Assembly (NCBI GenBank): GCA_027858355.1
Contig: JAQICW010000447.1
Location: 1-16,365, forward strand
Direction of reading: 5' to 3'
Source: Desulfobacula sp.
GTDB taxonomy: Bacteria > Desulfobacterota > Desulfobacteria > Desulfobacterales > Desulfobacteraceae
Length of the DNA: 16,365 bases
Position numbers and translations under genes: made by a program. Shown piece after piece: positions 1-7,143 of this stretch. Every line of letters begins with the position of its first letter. Position 1 is the stretch's first letter. The notes beneath the pieces are model-generated. The model worked only from the letters and a program-made list of their open reading frames with translations, did no database searches and was not told the origin of the DNA.

Positions 1-41
1 TATTTAGTTGAGTATATTTCATTTTCTATCCGATTTGGTTT

Positions 42-95
42 ACGTGTGACCTTCAGGTTACGTGTGACCTTCAGGTTACGTGTGACCTTAAGGTT
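42..95 (-). repeat. 18-bp tandem repeat, three units, at rmlA 3' end
   Basis: Three head-to-tail 18-bp units lie at 42-59, 60-77 and 78-95. On the minus strand the unit reads AACCTGAAGGTCACACGT. The first two plus-strand copies are identical, and the third differs by one base, which makes a perfect AACCTTAAGGTT palindrome. The array overlaps the 3' end of rmlA: the last codons and the TGA stop (71-73) are repeat sequence. An identical unit plus a variant occurs at 9801-9836. There are no unique spacers, so this is not a CRISPR. Its function is unknown. Confidence 0.93.
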
Positions 96-955
96 AAGAG
101 GTTTAATAAGTATTGGCCATTGCCGTTTTTTTTCATGGGCGCAGCTATTTTTTCCAATTGCTCTGCATTGATGAGTTTAATTCTAAAGGCAATTTCTTCA
201 GGGCAGGCAATTTTTATTCCCTGGCGGTCTTCTACAACTTTAATAAAGGTTGCTGCATCCAGAAGGGATTCGTGTGTTCCTGTGTCAAGCCAGGCCATTC
301 CCCGGCTGAACAGTTCTACATTCAGGTTGCCTTGTGCCAGATAGGTGTTGTTAACATCTGTTATTTCAAGCTCTCCTCTGGCAGAGGGTTTAATCTGTTT
401 TGCAATCCGGATGACATCATTGTCATAGAAATAAAGTCCTGTGGCTGCATAGTTTGATTTTGGATTTTCTGGTTTTTCTTCCAGGCTGGTGACACAGCCG
501 CTGCTGTCAAAACCTATAACTCCATAGTGCTGGGGATCTTTGACATAGTATCCAAATATGGTTGCACCCTTGTTTTTTCGGGCAATTACCTGCAGCCGGT
601 CTGATAAACCTTCACCATAGAAGATATTATCTCCCAGGATTAAAGTGACGGGATCATTTTTTATAAAATCTTCTCCGATTATAAATGCCTGGGCAAGTCC
701 GTCAGGGGAAGCCTGGATTGCATATTCCAGGCAGATGCCCCATTGGGAGCCGTCACCCAGCAGATGCTTGAAGCTGTCATGGTCATGGGGTGTTGTGATG
801 ATCAGTATCTGGGTTATGCCTGAAAGCATGAGTGTTGACAGGGGATAATAAATCATGGGCTTGTCATACACGGGCATGAGCTGTTTGCTGACTGAATATG
901 TCAAAGGATAAAGCCGTGTTCCTGATCCGCCTGCTAATATGATTCCCTTACGCAT
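71..955 (-). CDS. rmlA: Glucose-1-phosphate thymidylyltransferase (RmlA)
   Basis: This cytoplasmic enzyme makes dTDP-glucose from glucose-1-phosphate and dTTP, the first step of dTDP-L-rhamnose and related deoxysugar synthesis. The 294-residue product begins with the nucleotidyltransferase signature [13 protein letters not shown] followed by VSKQLMPV. It has the LGDNIFYG metal/nucleotide segment near residue 110 and the [11 protein letters not shown] segment in the C-terminal half, all typical of RmlA. Length matches the family. It is the last gene of a minus-strand run and starts 12 nt after fcl. Only a weak ribosome site (AGGCAGA) precedes the ATG. The final seven residues (TLRSHVT) and the stop are encoded by the 18-bp tandem repeat rather than by family-conserved sequence, so the native end was probably altered by repeat insertion or expansion. 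The function call is firm. Confidence 0.96.
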   Translation of the reverse strand: MRKGIILAGGSGTRLYPLTYSVSKQLMPVYDKPMIYYPLSTLMLSGITQILIITTPHDHDSFKHLLGDGSQWGICLEYAIQASPDGLAQAFIIGEDFIKNDPVTLILGDNIFYGEGLSDRLQVIARKNKGATIFGYYVKDPQHYGVIGFDSSGCVTSLEEKPENPKSNYAATGLYFYDNDVIRIAKQIKPSARGELEITDVNNTYLAQGNLNVELFSRGMAWLDTGTHESLLDAATFIKVVEDRQGIKIACPEEIAFRIKLINAEQLEKIAAPMKKNGNGQYLLNLLTLRSHVT

Positions 956-967
956 AATTAATCTGCC

Positions 968-1924
968 TTATTTTATAGAAGAGTGTATTTTTTGAAAAGC
1001 AGCATAGGTACCTGCTATTCCATTTTTCAATTTAGTTGCTGCGCACCAGTTCAGAGTTTTTAATTTAGAAATGTCTAAGAGCTTCTGAGGTGTCCCATCA
1101 GGGATGGAAGTATCAAAAACAATCTTTCCTTTAAAGCCGGTTATTTGTTTTATCAGCTCTGCAAGCTCTTTTACACTGATATCCCTGCCGGAGCCTATAT
1201 TGAAAAGCGGTTTGTTTTTATATTCCTGGTCTGAGAATTCTTTTTGCATTATAAAGAGGCATGCATCAGCCAGATCATCTACGTAAAGGAATTCTCTTTT
1301 TGGATAGCCTGTGCCCCAGACCGTTACTGATTCGGCATTGTTTTGTCTGGCTTCATGGAATTTCCTGATCAGGGCCGGCAGCACATGTGATGTTTCAAGA
1401 TCAAAATTATCGTTGGGGCCATAAAGGTTTGTGGGCATGACAGGGATAAATTTTGTTCCATATTGCCGGTTGTAAGACCAGCACATTTCTATTCCGGCTA
1501 TTTTTGCCACGGCATAGGGTGAATTAGTGGGTTCCAAAGGGCCGGTCATAAGATACTCTTCTTTCATGGGTTGTGGGCAGTGTTTGGGGTAGATGCAGGA
1601 AGAGCCCAGGAAGAGGAGTTTTTTTATATTGTGAACATAGGACTGGTGGATGATGTTGTTCTGGATCATCAGGTTCTGGTAGATGAAGTCGGCAGGATAG
1701 GTGCTGTTGGCCAGGATTCCGCCTACTTTTGCTGCGGCCAGGAATACATACTCGGGTTTGTTTTTCTCAAAGTATCTGGATACAGCCTGGCTTTCCATAA
1801 GTTCAAGTTCAGAATGGGAAGGGACAAGCAGGCTGGTGTAACCGGTTTTTTCAAGATGGCGGATGATGGCTGAACCAACGAGGCCTTTAGGGCCTGCAAT
1901 GAATATTTTATCGGTTTTTTTCAT
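968..1924 (-). CDS. fcl: GDP-L-fucose synthase (Fcl/WcaG)
   Basis: An NADPH-dependent epimerase/reductase of the short-chain dehydrogenase family. It converts GDP-4-keto-6-deoxy-D-mannose, the Gmd product, to GDP-L-fucose. The glycine-rich nucleotide motif is near residues 10-18 (AGPKGLVGSA, where AGHRGMVGSA is usual). GSSCIYP near 107-113 carries the catalytic Ser/Cys region, and Y137xxxK141 (YAVAK) is the SDR pair. I chose the ATG at 1922-1924, giving 318 residues, because it overlaps the rmlB stop by one base (TAATG) and puts the Rossmann strand at the N-terminus; an in-frame ATG at 1951 would add nine non-conserved residues inside rmlB. It works with gmd two genes upstream. The rmlB gene between them belongs to a different sugar pathway. 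Confidence 0.94.
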   Translation of the reverse strand: MKKTDKIFIAGPKGLVGSAIIRHLEKTGYTSLLVPSHSELELMESQAVSRYFEKNKPEYVFLAAAKVGGILANSTYPADFIYQNLMIQNNIIHQSYVHNIKKLLFLGSSCIYPKHCPQPMKEEYLMTGPLEPTNSPYAVAKIAGIEMCWSYNRQYGTKFIPVMPTNLYGPNDNFDLETSHVLPALIRKFHEARQNNAESVTVWGTGYPKREFLYVDDLADACLFIMQKEFSDQEYKNKPLFNIGSGRDISVKELAELIKQITGFKGKIVFDTSIPDGTPQKLLDISKLKTLNWCAATKLKNGIAGTYAAFQKIHSSIK

Positions 1925-2964
1925 TAGATACATTCGGGTGCCAGGAACCATTGCAGGGTTTTTGGGAGACCTGTTTTAAACGACTCTTTAGGTGAATACC
2001 CAAGGTCTGAAGATATTTTATCTGCGTTGATGGCATAGCGGCGGTCATGGCCTAATCTGTCTTTCACATGGGTAATAAGTATTTTGGGATGATTGCCTTT
2101 TGATGACGGGCAATTTGGGAACCTTTTTGCAAGTTCCCTGTCTTGTAAAAATTCTTCATGGATTAAATCACATACCAGTTGAACAATGTTTATATTGGTC
2201 CATTCGTTGTTTCCGCCTATATTATAGGTCTCTCCTGTTCTGCCTTTTTCAAGTATCAGAACAACACCCAGGTTAAGATCAACCACATAAAGCCAGTCGC
2301 GGACCTGTTTGCCGTCTCCATAAACGGGCAGGGGCTTTCCCTTAAGGATATTGGTGATGATTAAGGGTATGAGTTTTTCAGGGAACTGAAAGGGTCCATA
2401 ATTGTTGGAGCAGTTGCTGATGGTTACCTGTAACCCAAAAGTTTTGTGGTAGGCCCGCACAAGATGATCTGATGCAGCCTTGCTTGCAGCATAGGGTGAA
2501 TTGGGTGCATAGGAGGTGTTTTCAGTAAAGGCCAGGTCATCTGGTTTTAAAGATCCATATACTTCATCTGTTGAGATGTGGTGAAAACGATGGGCCTGGG
2601 GGGTTTCATCAATCCAGATTTTTTTTACAGCCTTGAGAAGGGTATGGGTTCCTACAACATTGGTGGTGATGAATTCATCAGGACCCTGGATGGATCTGTC
2701 CACATGGGATTCTGCAGCAAAGTGGACCAGGGTATCAATGTTATGGTTTTTGATCAAAGATTCAACAAGGCCTTGATCCAGAATATTGCCATGGATAAAT
2801 TCAAATTTGGTATTTTTCCGGGCTTGGGTAAGATTTTCTTTATTTCCTGCATAGGTTAATGCATCTAAAACAATAATATGATCGTCTGGGTATTTATTGA
2901 GCCAGTAATAAACAAAATTTGTGCCAATAAAGCCTGCACCACCAGTAACAAGGAGATTTTTCAC
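1924..2964 (-). CDS. rmlB: dTDP-glucose 4,6-dehydratase (RmlB)
   Basis: This NAD-dependent extended-SDR enzyme converts dTDP-glucose to dTDP-4-keto-6-deoxyglucose, directly after RmlA. The 346-residue protein has the Rossmann motif TGGAGFIG at 7-14, HFAAESHVDRS near 81-91, the catalytic TDE triad portion at 132-134 (STDEVYG) and Y158xxxK162 (YAASK). NCSNNYGPFQFPEKLIP further on is RmlB-specific. Length is as expected. The start is GTG at 2962-2964, which overlaps a preceding in-frame TGA as GTGA (see the 2965-3035 entry). Its stop overlaps the fcl start. rmlC and rmlD, needed to finish dTDP-rhamnose, are not in the window, so the final sugar could be rhamnose or another 6-deoxyhexose. Confidence 0.96.
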   Translation of the reverse strand: MKNLLVTGGAGFIGTNFVYYWLNKYPDDHIIVLDALTYAGNKENLTQARKNTKFEFIHGNILDQGLVESLIKNHNIDTLVHFAAESHVDRSIQGPDEFITTNVVGTHTLLKAVKKIWIDETPQAHRFHHISTDEVYGSLKPDDLAFTENTSYAPNSPYAASKAASDHLVRAYHKTFGLQVTISNCSNNYGPFQFPEKLIPLIITNILKGKPLPVYGDGKQVRDWLYVVDLNLGVVLILEKGRTGETYNIGGNNEWTNINIVQLVCDLIHEEFLQDRELAKRFPNCPSSKGNHPKILITHVKDRLGHDRRYAINADKISSDLGYSPKESFKTGLPKTLQWFLAPECI

Positions 2965-3035
2965 TGGACAAGTTCCTTTAGCATGGGTTTTTCAATATTA
3001 TTTTCATAAGCAGATGAGATCAAGGCTGTTTCCTA
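2965..3035 (-). other. gmd-rmlB spacer holding a stop-free coding-like frame
   Basis: gmd ends with two consecutive stops (TAG TAG, 3033-3038). Its frame then stays open for 23 codons, from GAA ACA GCC to GTC CAG, and ends in a TGA that overlaps the rmlB GTG start as GTGA. The reading is protein-like (for example ISSAYENNIEKPMLKELV), but no start codon sits close to its beginning and I recognise no family. It could be the C-terminal remnant of a gene lost between gmd and rmlB, keeping the old translational coupling, or it could be chance. No terminator or promoter is evident here. Confidence 0.3.
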
Positions 3036-4124
3036 CTATTCGTTGTAGTTAAAAGTATTAAATCCATGGGTTTGACACAGGTGATCTTTTTTGGCTTCAA
3101 TAAGGTCCTGCTGGACCATTTCTGTGACAAGTTCCTGAAAGGTTATTTTGGGTTCCCAGCCGAGTTTTTGTTTTGCCTTTGAAGGGTCACCCAAAAGGGT
3201 TTCCACTTCTGTGGGCCTGAAATATTTGGGATCCACGGCAACAATCTGATTATTGGTTTTTTTGTCAAATCCTTTTTCATCAACGCCTTTGCCTTTCCAG
3301 GTGATGTCGATATTCAGCTCTTTGGCGGCAATGTTAACAAAATCTTTTACCGAGTATTGTTTGCCTGTGGCAATGACAAAATCTTCTGGATGGTCCTGCT
3401 GGAGCATGAGCCACTGCATTTTGACATAATCTTTTGCATGTCCCCAATCCCTTTTTGCATCCAGGTTGCCGAGAAAGAGACAGTCCTGCAGGCCAAGGCT
3501 GATCCTGGAAAGGGCACGGGTGATTTTGCGGGTGACAAAGGTTTCCCCGCGAAGGGGGGATTCGTGGTTGAACAAAATGCCGTTGCAGGCATAGATATTA
3601 TAAGCTTCCCTGTAATTGACTGTGATCCAGTAGGCATAGAGTTTGGCTGCGGCATAGGGGCTCCTGGGATAAAATGGTGTTTTTTCAGTCTGGGGGGTTT
3701 CCTGGACTTTGCCAAAGAGTTCTGAAGTGGATGCCTGGTAAAACCGGGTCTTTTTTTCAAGGCCAAGAAGCCGGATGCCTTCCAGGAGGCGCAGGGTGCC
3801 AAGGGCGTCTGTGTCAGCAGTGTATTCCGGGGATTCAAAAGAGACAGCCACGTGGCTCTGGGCAGCCAGGTTGTAGACTTCGTCGGGCTGAACCTGCTGG
3901 AGTATTCTAATAAGATTGGTTGAATCTGTCAGATCTCCATGGTGAAGTATAAAGTTTCTGTTTTTTTCATGGGGGTCCTGGTAGAGGTGGTCTATCCGGT
4001 CTGTATTGAAAAGAGATGATCTTCTTTTGATACCATGGACCTGGTATCCCTTATCCAGCAGGAATTCAGCAAGGTATGCCCCGTCCTGGCCTGTAATACC
4101 GGTTATTAATGCTTTTTTTGTCAT
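3036..4124 (-). CDS. gmd: GDP-mannose 4,6-dehydratase (Gmd)
   Basis: Catalyses NADP-dependent dehydration of GDP-D-mannose to GDP-4-keto-6-deoxy-D-mannose, the precursor of GDP-L-fucose and GDP-rhamnose. The 362-residue protein has [13 protein letters not shown] at 8-20, the Gmd-specific [15 protein letters not shown] near 33-47, STSE at 132-135 and Y157xxxK161 (YAAAK). GETFVTRKI and [16 protein letters not shown] are also family hallmarks. Length is normal (the E. coli enzyme is slightly longer). A GAGG ribosome site lies six bases before the ATG. It follows the sulfurylase/kinase gene by 24 nt and feeds fcl downstream, so these genes probably form one transcription unit. Confidence 0.97.
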   Translation of the reverse strand: MTKKALITGITGQDGAYLAEFLLDKGYQVHGIKRRSSLFNTDRIDHLYQDPHEKNRNFILHHGDLTDSTNLIRILQQVQPDEVYNLAAQSHVAVSFESPEYTADTDALGTLRLLEGIRLLGLEKKTRFYQASTSELFGKVQETPQTEKTPFYPRSPYAAAKLYAYWITVNYREAYNIYACNGILFNHESPLRGETFVTRKITRALSRISLGLQDCLFLGNLDAKRDWGHAKDYVKMQWLMLQQDHPEDFVIATGKQYSVKDFVNIAAKELNIDITWKGKGVDEKGFDKKTNNQIVAVDPKYFRPTEVETLLGDPSKAKQKLGWEPKITFQELVTEMVQQDLIEAKKDHLCQTHGFNTFNYNE

Positions 4125-4148
4125 GTTGCCTCTTGTTTGGTGTTAGAA

Positions 4149-5840
4149 TTAAATAAACCCTTTCTGGCTGATATAAAGCAAAACTTCCTGGGCGGCTTCC
4201 TCTGGGGTCAGGCTTGTGGTGTCGATTTTAAGTTCAGGATTGGAGGGATCTTCGTAGGGATCATCAACTCCGGTAAAACCTTTTAAAAGGCCGGCCCTTG
4301 CCTTGGCATACATGCCTTTTCTATCCCTTTTTTCACATTCTGCGATAGGGGTGGAAACATGGATTTCAAAAAACCCGCCATGGGCTTCGATGGATTCCCT
4401 GATTTTGTTTCGTGTATTTTCATAGGGTGCGATAGGAGCACAGATGGCAATGCCTCTGTTTTTTGTAATTTCTGCTGCTACAAAACCGATTCTTTTTACA
4501 TTGATATCCCGGTGTTCCTTGGAGAAGTTGAGTTCTGAAGAAAGGTTTCTTCTGACAATATCTCCATCAAGAAGGGTGACAGGCCTTGTCCCGATTTCAA
4601 GAAATTTTGAATAAAGGATATTGGCGATGGTGGATTTACCTGCTCCGGAAAGCCCTGTACAAAATATAGTAAGTCCCTGTTTTGCAGGAGGGGGATAGGA
4701 TTTTTGAAGTTCATGGATGACTTCCGGGAAAGTGGCCCAGTCCGGTACTTTTTTGCCGGACCGGATTCTTTTCTGGATATCCGTTCCCGTAAAAGAAATG
4801 GTGTCTATGTTTTTTGGGACTTTATTTGCAATCTTGTATTCATCTTCAAAAGGAAGATATACCATTTCTTCAAATGTGATGATCTCAACCCCTATCTCTT
4901 TATGGGCATTATTGGCAAGTTTTATTGCCTCATCATATTGATAAAAAGGTTTATTGCTGCTGCCATTGCCAGGAGAGGCATGATCATGGCCAATGACAAA
5001 ATGGGTGCAGCCAAAATTCTTTCCGATGATCATGTGTAAGATGGCTTCCCTGGGGCCAGCCATTCTCATGGCCAAAGGAAGCAGGTTTAACACATACGAG
5101 TCAGGAGGATAGTGGGCAGCGACTTTCTGGTAACAGCGCATGCGGGTGAAATGATCAAAGTCGCCTGGTTTTGTAACGCCTGCTATGGGCAAGAGAAGAA
5201 GGTTTGCACGGGCTTTCTGCATGGCCTGGATGGTCATTTCAAATTGGGGCCTGTGTATGGGCGGCCGGGTCTGGAAACCTACGATGCGTTTCCAACCAAG
5301 TTTAGAAAATATTTTTCGAACTTCAGCCGGCGTGTTCCGGATCTGTTTAAAATCAGGATGGATGGGAAGGTTCAGGGCTTGAACTTCACCACCAATATAG
5401 TATTTTCCGGATTTGTTGTAAAGGTAGTCAATACCAGGATGGGATTTGTCCAGGGTACCATATATGGCCAGGGCTTCTTTTTCCATGTCCAGAGGCCAGA
5501 TATCTTCGATATTCATGATCCCGAGAAGAAAACCTTCCGGGTCTCTTAAGGCCACAGACTGTCCGGTTTCAAGGGTAGCTGCAAGGCTTTCCGGGATATC
5601 CAGACAGATGGGAACAGGCCAGAGTTCTCCTTTTTCAAGGCGCATGCGATCCAGGACAGACTCATAATCGATTTGTTTCATAAACCCCTTTAAAGGGGAA
5701 AAAACGCCAGTTGCCAGTAATTCAAAGTCACAGATCTGCCGGTCATTTAAAGTAACATCCGGCATGGAGGATGACAGTTTTTTAAGAATTATCTGTTGTT
5801 TTTCTGAAACAAGAAGATTAACTAAGTTGTTTGAATTCAT
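4149..5840 (-). CDS. Fused ATP sulfurylase / APS kinase, sulfurylase site atypical
   Basis: This 563-residue fusion has an N-terminal PUA-like and sulfate adenylyltransferase part (about 1-385) and a C-terminal APS kinase (about 390-563). The kinase looks intact: P-loop GLSGAGKST at 396-404, then LLDGDIVRRNLS, FSKEHRDINVKRIGF and KARAGLLKGFTGVDDPYE. Its product PAPS is the sulfate donor for sulfotransferases. The sulfurylase fold is clear (CDFELLATGVFSPLKGFM near 37-54), but key sites differ from the family: QTRNPxHRAH reads QTRPPIHRPQ (190-199), replacing the second His of HxxH with Gln, and GRDHAG reads GHDHAS (284-289). The sulfurylase half may be inactive or altered. Lying upstream of gmd, it suggests polysaccharide sulfation rather than dissimilatory sulfate reduction, which uses a single-domain Sat. 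An AAGG ribosome site is nine bases upstream of the ATG. Confidence 0.9.
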   Translation of the reverse strand: MNSNNLVNLLVSEKQQIILKKLSSSMPDVTLNDRQICDFELLATGVFSPLKGFMKQIDYESVLDRMRLEKGELWPVPICLDIPESLAATLETGQSVALRDPEGFLLGIMNIEDIWPLDMEKEALAIYGTLDKSHPGIDYLYNKSGKYYIGGEVQALNLPIHPDFKQIRNTPAEVRKIFSKLGWKRIVGFQTRPPIHRPQFEMTIQAMQKARANLLLLPIAGVTKPGDFDHFTRMRCYQKVAAHYPPDSYVLNLLPLAMRMAGPREAILHMIIGKNFGCTHFVIGHDHASPGNGSSNKPFYQYDEAIKLANNAHKEIGVEIITFEEMVYLPFEDEYKIANKVPKNIDTISFTGTDIQKRIRSGKKVPDWATFPEVIHELQKSYPPPAKQGLTIFCTGLSGAGKSTIANILYSKFLEIGTRPVTLLDGDIVRRNLSSELNFSKEHRDINVKRIGFVAAEITKNRGIAICAPIAPYENTRNKIRESIEAHGGFFEIHVSTPIAECEKRDRKGMYAKARAGLLKGFTGVDDPYEDPSNPELKIDTTSLTPEEAAQEVLLYISQKGFI

Positions 5841-5844
5841 AAAT

Positions 5845-5916
5845 TTAAGCCTTTTGCATTTTCTCAGGCTTGAGAAAGTCTTTTTTATCGGTTATAAATT
5901 CTTCAAGAGGCTTCAT
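5845..5916 (-). CDS. Possible 23-residue ORF between moaB and sulfurylase gene
   Basis: An ATG at 5914-5916 opens a 23-codon frame (MKPLEEFITDKKDF, then LKPEKMQKA) ending in TAA four bases before the sulfurylase start. AAGGG, inside the end of moaB, sits about eight bases upstream as a plausible ribosome site, and the end of this ORF contains the AAGG likely used by the next gene. The peptide is charged and has no membrane segment. I recognise no family. It may be a real small protein, a coupling leader or a gene remnant. Confidence 0.3.
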   Translation of the reverse strand: MKPLEEFITDKKDFLKPEKMQKA

Positions 5917-5920
5917 TTTT

Positions 5921-6424
5921 TTATTCCCTTATATGCTTTAAAATATGCCCAAGTTCCGGAAATATCAGGTCATTGCAGGCCAGTTTGCAGGCCTTGATGC
6001 TACCGGGCATGCAGAATATAATGGTGTTTTTGATGATTCCGGCTGTGGCCCGGGAGAGAATGGCTGCAGAATCAATCTCTTCAAAGCTTAACTGGGTGAA
6101 AAGGGTGCCAAAGGCGGTGAGTTCTTTTTCAAACAGGGGCTTGACAGCTTCAATGGTAACATCTTTGGGGCTGATACCAGTGCCTCCGGTCATAATTATG
6201 GCATCCGGGCAGATCTTTTCAGTTACATGCCGGGTTAATTCCCTGATGGTTTCAATATCATCGGTAACAGTCTGATGAATCAACACCTCGTGGCCTTCTT
6301 TTTTTGCCTGTTTTTTTATCCAGGCACCAGCTTTGTCATCAGCCAGGCCCCTTGTTGTTGAGACTGAAATCACTGCAATTTTAATGTCATCTGGCAGGTT
6401 TTGTTTGTGTAAAAGTGTATTCAT
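5921..6424 (-). CDS. moaB: Molybdopterin adenylyltransferase-type protein MoaB
   Basis: A 167-residue MoaB/Mog-family protein that adenylylates molybdopterin with ATP before metal insertion. MoaB is the form often used in tungsten-using bacteria and archaea. Seen directly: strand IAVISVSTTRG near 16-26, the MPT/nucleotide-binding TGGTGISPKD at 79-88, and the C-terminal IIFCMPGSIKACKLACNDLIFPELGHILKH typical of MoaB. Length is normal. It starts three bases after the pyrR stop, so the two are almost certainly co-transcribed. It lies close to, but divergent from, the mobA-moaE-moaC group, which supports a role in the same cofactor pathway. Confidence 0.93.
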   Translation of the reverse strand: MNTLLHKQNLPDDIKIAVISVSTTRGLADDKAGAWIKKQAKKEGHEVLIHQTVTDDIETIRELTRHVTEKICPDAIIMTGGTGISPKDVTIEAVKPLFEKELTAFGTLFTQLSFEEIDSAAILSRATAGIIKNTIIFCMPGSIKACKLACNDLIFPELGHILKHIRE

Positions 6425-6427
6425 ATC

Positions 6428-6964
6428 TTAATCCTGTTCTATGAAAACCATATCTTGTTTGTCATGTTCAGCCACCATGACGTTGATCATATCCTGATGT
6501 TCGGTGTTTATGGATAAGCCATTGTAATCCGCCTGGATGGGAAGCTCCCTGTGTCCCCTGTCTATCAGGATGGCAAGCTCAATGCGGGAAGGCCTGCCAA
6601 AATCCATTAAAGCATCCATTGCAGCTCTGATGGTTCTGCCTGTAAACAGCACATCATCCACAAGGATAATATCCATGTCATCCACGGAGAAAGGAATGTT
6701 GGAGGGTCGTACTATGGGCTGATGGCTTATTTTTGTCCAGTCATCCCTGTACATGTTGATATCCATGCTGCCAACGGGAAGGGTTACAGCTTCTATTTTC
6801 CGGATTTGATCTGCCAGCCTTTTTGCAAGAAAATCACCCCGTGTCTGGATTCCGACAAGGGCAAGGTTTTTTGTCCCTTTGTGTTTTTCTATTATCTCAT
6901 GGGACATTCTTGTGATGATCCGTTTGAAATCCTGATCATTCAGGATGGTTTTTTTCTTTTTCAT
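6428..6964 (-). CDS. pyrR: PyrR, pyrimidine regulator / uracil phosphoribosyltransferase
   Basis: A 178-residue PyrR-family type I phosphoribosyltransferase. In well-studied bacteria it binds pyr mRNA to control attenuation and can also convert uracil plus PRPP to UMP. The PRPP loop is VDDVLFTGRT at 102-111. LVGIQTRGDFLAKRL (37-50) and PVGSMDINMYRDDW (63-76) are PyrR signatures. A strong GGAGGG lies about eight bases upstream of the ATG. No pyrimidine biosynthesis gene is in the window, so its targets are elsewhere. Its pairing with moaB has no obvious functional logic and may only reflect shared transcription. Confidence 0.95.
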   Translation of the reverse strand: MKKKKTILNDQDFKRIITRMSHEIIEKHKGTKNLALVGIQTRGDFLAKRLADQIRKIEAVTLPVGSMDINMYRDDWTKISHQPIVRPSNIPFSVDDMDIILVDDVLFTGRTIRAAMDALMDFGRPSRIELAILIDRGHRELPIQADYNGLSINTEHQDMINVMVAEHDKQDMVFIEQD

Positions 6965-6985
6965 ATAACCGCCCTCCCTTGATTT

Positions 6986-6991
6986 ATTATA
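6986..6991 (-). promoter_or_regulatory. Possible -10 element for pyrR-moaB transcription
   Basis: A perfect TATAAT on the minus strand lies 22 bases before the pyrR ATG. No convincing -35 hexamer sits 16-18 bases upstream of it, so this is a weak call. The rest of 6965-7143 holds the 14-bp repeat array and nothing else I can name. A divergent promoter for mobA must also be here; TAAAAT at about 7109 is only a guess at its -10. Confidence 0.35.
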
Positions 6992-7016
6992 GTATTAGAA
7001 TCTTTATCATCTTTTT

Positions 7017-7101
7017 TTATAGCGGGCAACACCTTGATTTTGAGTTTGAGATTTTGAGTTTGAGATTTTAAGTTTGAGATTTTAAGTTTGAGTTGCTATA
7101 A
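7017..7101. repeat. 14-bp minisatellite (four units) flanked by inverted arms
   Basis: Four perfect-length 14-bp units lie at 7036-7049, 7050-7063, 7064-7077 and 7078-7091. The unit is GATTTTGAGTTTGA, changing to GATTTTAAGTTTGA in the last two. The array is bracketed by an interrupted inverted repeat: TTATAGC-GGG-CAAC at 7017-7030 and GTTGCTATAA at 7092-7101. It sits in the divergent intergenic region between pyrR and mobA. The arms could fold the array into a stem-loop, or mark a small mobile or slippage-prone element. No coding is seen. Confidence 0.85.
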
Positions 7102-7143
7102 CCCGTGTAAAATAAAAATTTATTTTTGGCAGGGCAGGTGTGA

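Noticed and set aside
42..95. Three-unit repeat as a short CRISPR array
   Set aside because: Units are directly adjacent with no unique spacers and are only 18 bp; no cas genes are nearby.
1925..1951. Longer start for fcl at 1951
   Set aside because: It adds nine residues read from the end of rmlB; the TAATG junction start at 1924 fits the family N-terminus.
3347..3838. 163-codon same-strand ORF inside gmd
   Set aside because: A different frame of a well-conserved gene with low-complexity Pro/Ser-rich translation; no independent support.
5112..5549. 145-codon plus-strand ORF inside the sulfurylase gene
   Set aside because: Antisense to a clearly conserved protein, no recognisable domain; a shadow frame. 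The same applies to long opposite-strand frames in gmd (3357-3725) and tupA (13040-13498).
4149..5840. Dissimilatory sulfate-reduction Sat
   Set aside because: It is fused to APS kinase, sits with sugar-nucleotide genes and has altered sulfurylase motifs; dissimilatory Sat is a separate single-domain enzyme usually near aprAB or qmo.
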